Notes under the pieces: generated by a model
Told to the model about the DNA's origin: nothing
Databases searched by the model: none
What the model saw: the letters and a program-made list of their open reading frames with translations, nothing else
In this document: positions 58,975-64,000 of the stretch, one piece after another
Layout of the letters: each line of letters begins with the position of its first letter
Position numbering within the stretch: the first letter of the stretch is position 1
Made by a program: the position numbers and the translations under genes
DNA from: Magnetospirillum sp. UT-4
GTDB taxonomy: Bacteria > Pseudomonadota > Alphaproteobacteria > Rhodospirillales > Magnetospirillaceae
Assembly (NCBI RefSeq): GCF_902729435.1
Contig: NZ_CACVCG010000024.1
Location: forward strand, 1 to 64,000
DNA: 64,000 nucleotides
Reading direction: 5' to 3'

Positions 58975-59652
58975 ATGCGCCAACCCGACACCACCCTGGT
59001 CAAGGTCTGGGATATCCCCACCCGGGTGTTCCACTGGCTGCTGGTGGCGCTGGTGGTGGCGCTGGCGGTGACCGGCCAGACCGGGGCGCTGGGCTGGCAT
59101 CTGGTGCTGGGGCCGGCGGTGCTGGTGCTGGTGCTGTTCCGCCTGGCATGGGGCCTGATGGGCAGCGAGACCAGCCGTTTCCCCCACTTCCTGCGCCGGC
59201 CGGCCGACATTCTGGCCTATGTCCGGGCGGCACGGACCGGGGCGGTGCGTTCGGTCGGCCACAATCCCCTGGGCGGGCTCAACGTGGTGGCCATGCTGCT
59301 GCTGCTGCTGGCCCAGGCGGCGACCGGCCTGTTCGCCAGCGACGACATCCTGACCGAGGGGCCGCTCGCCCACCTGGTCACGGCGGCGACGGTGAAGGCC
59401 ATGACCGGCCTTCACCACCTCGGCTTCAAGCTGCTGCTGGTGCTTGTCGGGCTGCATCTGGCGGCGGTGGCCTTCTACCGCTTCGCCAAGAAGGACGACA
59501 TGGTCTCGGCCATGGTGACCGGGCGCAAGCGGGTGCCCAGCGGCATCGCCGGCATCCGCTTCGTCAATCCGCTGTGGGCGCTGGCCATCCTGGCCGCCTT
59601 CGCCGCCCTGGTGTGGGGCGGGCTGGCGGCCTTCCCGCCGCCGGCGTATTAG
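58975..59652 (+). CDS. Cytochrome b561-family di-heme membrane protein
   Basis: A 225-residue membrane protein with four helices that bind two b-type hemes. Likely heme ligands are His in VFHWLL, GHNPLGG and LHHLGFKLLLVLVGLHL. GGCAGGAGG precedes the ATG. It probably passes electrons to a soluble cytochrome, and a cytochrome c' gene lies just beyond the repeat at 59650, in convergent orientation. Its TAG stop is the left TA edge of that repeat. Confidence 0.9.
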   Translation: MRQPDTTLVKVWDIPTRVFHWLLVALVVALAVTGQTGALGWHLVLGPAVLVLVLFRLAWGLMGSETSRFPHFLRRPADILAYVRAARTGAVRSVGHNPLGGLNVVAMLLLLLAQAATGLFASDDILTEGPLAHLVTAATVKAMTGLHHLGFKLLLVLVGLHLAAVAFYRFAKKDDMVSAMVTGRKRVPSGIAGIRFVNPLWALAILAAFAALVWGGLAAFPPPAY

Positions 59653-59788
59653 AGCCGGATGCTATCAGGTTGAATCGCGAGGCGATCCAACCTGATAGCT
59701 GAATCCGCCTCTAAATCAATAAATTAGAGTGCGATTCAGACATTAGGTCGGCGCACCCCGTGCGCCGACCTAATGTCATCGCGCTCTA
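59650..59788. repeat. Palindromic repeat, copy C (complete: two 64-bp units)
   Basis: The most complete copy: unit 1 (59650-59713) and unit 2 (59725-59788), each 64 bp, each starting TAGAG and ending CTCTA, separated by an A/T-rich linker. Unit 1 has the 12-bp stem described for copy B; unit 2 has a perfect 17-bp stem beginning ACATTAGG with a CCC loop. Both units share a TIR of about ten bases. The left TA provides the stop of the b561 gene. The unit pair matches a MITE moved by a TA-targeting transposase, but none is encoded here. Confidence 0.8.
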
Positions 59789-59872
59789 GGTTCGCCCTCA
59801 GGCGGCGGGCGGGGCGCCTCCGCGCCCCTGGCCTTCCGCGGCAGGGGCCGCGCGGCCGCACTTGCGGCCGTG

Positions 59873-59899
59873 GCCTTCCGGGACTGTGTCCCGGAAGGC
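59873..59899. terminator. Hairpin after the cytochrome c' gene
   Basis: A perfect 12-bp stem (GCCTTCCGGGAC with GTCCCGGAAGGC, TGT loop) 15 bases beyond the cytochrome c' stop. There is no T-run, so termination efficiency is uncertain. Confidence 0.5.
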
Positions 59900-59914
59900 G
59901 CCTGGGCGTCGCCG

Positions 59915-60373
59915 CTATTCCTTGCGGAAGTTGTCGTGGCAGCCCTTGCAGGTCTTGCCCACCTCGCCGGCGGCCGCCTTGATGGCGTCGGCGTTGCCGG
60001 ACTTGGCGGCGGCGGCCAGGGCGGTGGCGCGGGTGCCCAGCATCTCGACGCCCTTGGCGAAGTCGGGCGAGGTGAAGGCCTCGGGCTTGGTGTTGGAGCC
60101 GGGCAGTGCCTCGGAGCCCTTGCCGAAGGCCGACGGCAGGATGCGGGCCAGGGCGGCCAGGTTCTCGGCGCGCATGGCGGCATCGGCGGGCAGGTCGCCC
60201 TTGCCCTGGGCGAAGGCGCCGACCGGGCCGAACTGGGTCTTCACCGCCTGGAACAGGCCCTGGCGCATCTTCAGGGTTTCCTCGGGCTTCTGCTGGGCGG
60301 CCGCGTCGGCGGCGGCGAAGGCGGTGCTGCAGGCCAGGGCGCAGGCCAGGGCAAGGGTAGTCCAGGAACGCAT
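59915..60373 (-). CDS. Cytochrome c'
   Basis: A 152-residue periplasmic heme protein. A signal peptide (cleaved near AFAA) is followed by a four-helix bundle with the C-terminal heme site CKGCHDNFRKE. The conserved Met/Leu near the distal side is in LKMRQGLFQAV. Cytochromes c' bind NO and may protect against nitrosative stress. The start at 60373 is supported by GGAGG. Convergent with the b561 gene. Confidence 0.92.
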   Translation of the reverse strand: MRSWTTLALACALACSTAFAAADAAAQQKPEETLKMRQGLFQAVKTQFGPVGAFAQGKGDLPADAAMRAENLAALARILPSAFGKGSEALPGSNTKPEAFTSPDFAKGVEMLGTRATALAAAAKSGNADAIKAAAGEVGKTCKGCHDNFRKE

Positions 60374-60497
60374 GGAATGTCCTCCGGTAGGGATCAAAGG
60401 GAATTGGTTGATCGGCATTAAGCTAGCTACGCATCGCCGGTTGCGCAACCGGGCGCCTCGGATGGGTGTACGCCGATGGAGCGGAGCGGGTCAGTGA

Positions 60498-63548
<3,051 letters not shown>

Positions 63549-63558
63549 TCGCTCACTC

Positions 63559-63625
63559 CGTCATGCCCGGGCTTGACCCGGGCATCCACCAGCCATGGAC
63601 CCCCGGGTCAAGCCCGGGGGTGACG
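63559..63625. repeat. REP-like inverted repeat between the two isocitrate dehydrogenase genes
   Basis: CGTCA and TGACG arms enclose two hairpins (TGCCCGGG-CTTGA-CCCGGGCA; CCCCCGGG-TCAAG-CCCGGGGG). It is a common type of intergenic palindrome in alphaproteobacteria and may reduce read-through from the first icd gene. Confidence 0.75.
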
Positions 63626-63656
63626 AAAAGGAGCCGGAAGGAACAAGGATACAAAG

Positions 63657-64000
63657 ATGAAGAAGATCAAGGTCGCCAACCCGGTGGTGGAACTCGACGG
63701 CGACGAGATGACGCGCATCATCTGGCGCTTCATCAAGGACAGGCTGATTCTGCCCTATCTCGACATCGACCTGAAATACTACGACCTCGGCATCGAGAAC
63801 CGCGACGCCACCGAGGACAAGGTCACCGTCGATTCGGCCGAAGCCATCAAGCGATACGGCGTCGGCGTCAAATGCGCCACCATCACCCCCGACGAGGCGC
63901 GGGTGAAGGAGTTCAACCTCAAGAAGATGTGGAAGTCGCCCAACGGCACCGTGCGCAACATCCTGGACGGCACCGTCTTCCGCGAACCCATCATCTGCAA
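63657..64000 (+). CDS. Homodimeric NADP-isocitrate dehydrogenase, 5' part
   Basis: About 114 codons are visible before the window end. [20 protein letters not shown] and [19 protein letters not shown] are diagnostic of the short eukaryote-like (IDH1/2-type) family, which is distinct from the monomeric enzyme just upstream. [13 protein letters not shown] and [20 protein letters not shown] hold conserved substrate-binding residues. AGGAT lies near the start. Two enzymes for the same step are thus encoded side by side. Confidence 0.93.
   Translation, partial: MKKIKVANPVVELDGDEMTRIIWRFIKDRLILPYLDIDLKYYDLGIENRDATEDKVTVDSAEAIKRYGVGVKCATITPDEARVKEFNLKKMWKSPNGTVRNILDGTVFREPIIC

Overview
The window is a high-GC (roughly 65-70%) chromosomal stretch of an alphaproteobacterium, most likely a Magnetospirillum-type member of the Rhodospirillales. 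The signs are the permuted two-piece tmRNA gene with an alpha-type SspB next door, cckA fused onto the end of a fliQ-fliR-flhB flagellar run, the hflK-hflC-Do protease order, a GTTC-N7-GTTC type SOS box upstream of recA, and cytochrome c' beside a b561 cytochrome. The genus is an inference; no rRNA is present.

Layout. 1-115: tail of a chemoreceptor. 113-222: composite palindromic repeat. 271-7030: envelope and protein quality control (S41 protease, Do protease, HflC, HflK under a heat-shock-like promoter) and the Fe-S carrier Mrp. 7127-12095: patatin, permuted ssrA, sspB, a DUF433/DUF5615 toxin-antitoxin pair and class I fumarase. 12218-20519: a small hypothetical gene, then a tightly coupled six-gene signalling operon on the minus strand (sensor, sensor-HAMP-MFS fusion, ABC-type binding protein, formyltransferase, RsbU-RsbW fusion, STAS protein). 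20829-29756: murI, then a compact exopolysaccharide locus that resembles PEP-CTERM/exosortase-type EPS loci but shows no exosortase here and contains two proteins with degenerate active sites. 30010-43495: OmpA-like protein, UspA with a LonB-like protease, a zincin, pterin dehydratase, histidine kinase, Sel1 protein, PEP carboxylase, CBS protein and Hsp20. 43648-51294: divergent flagellar export/basal-body cluster ending in cckA. 51298-52255: an A/T-rich Fic/Doc-family gene that looks acquired. 52494-64000: recA, rlmN, a porin-like protein, pssA-psd, hypothetical genes, the b561/cytochrome c' pair, a LOG-type protein and two different isocitrate dehydrogenases in tandem (the second cut by the window end).

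Cooperation. hflK-hflC-degP form one stress-inducible membrane quality-control unit. ssrA and sspB encode the tag and the adaptor that delivers tagged chains to ClpXP. The six-gene operon looks like a periplasmic-sensing front end wired to a partner-switching output, with a formyltransferase of unknown substrate between them. pssA and psd make phosphatidylethanolamine. The flagellar genes and cckA connect motility with cell-cycle control.

Most notable observations: the six-gene operon, the 64-bp TA-flanked palindromic units that supply stop codons to neighbouring genes, a partial duplication of the fliQ start that creates a 24-codon coupled mini-frame, and the degenerate enzymes of the EPS locus. 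No CRISPR array, tRNA, rRNA, transposase or prophage gene was seen.
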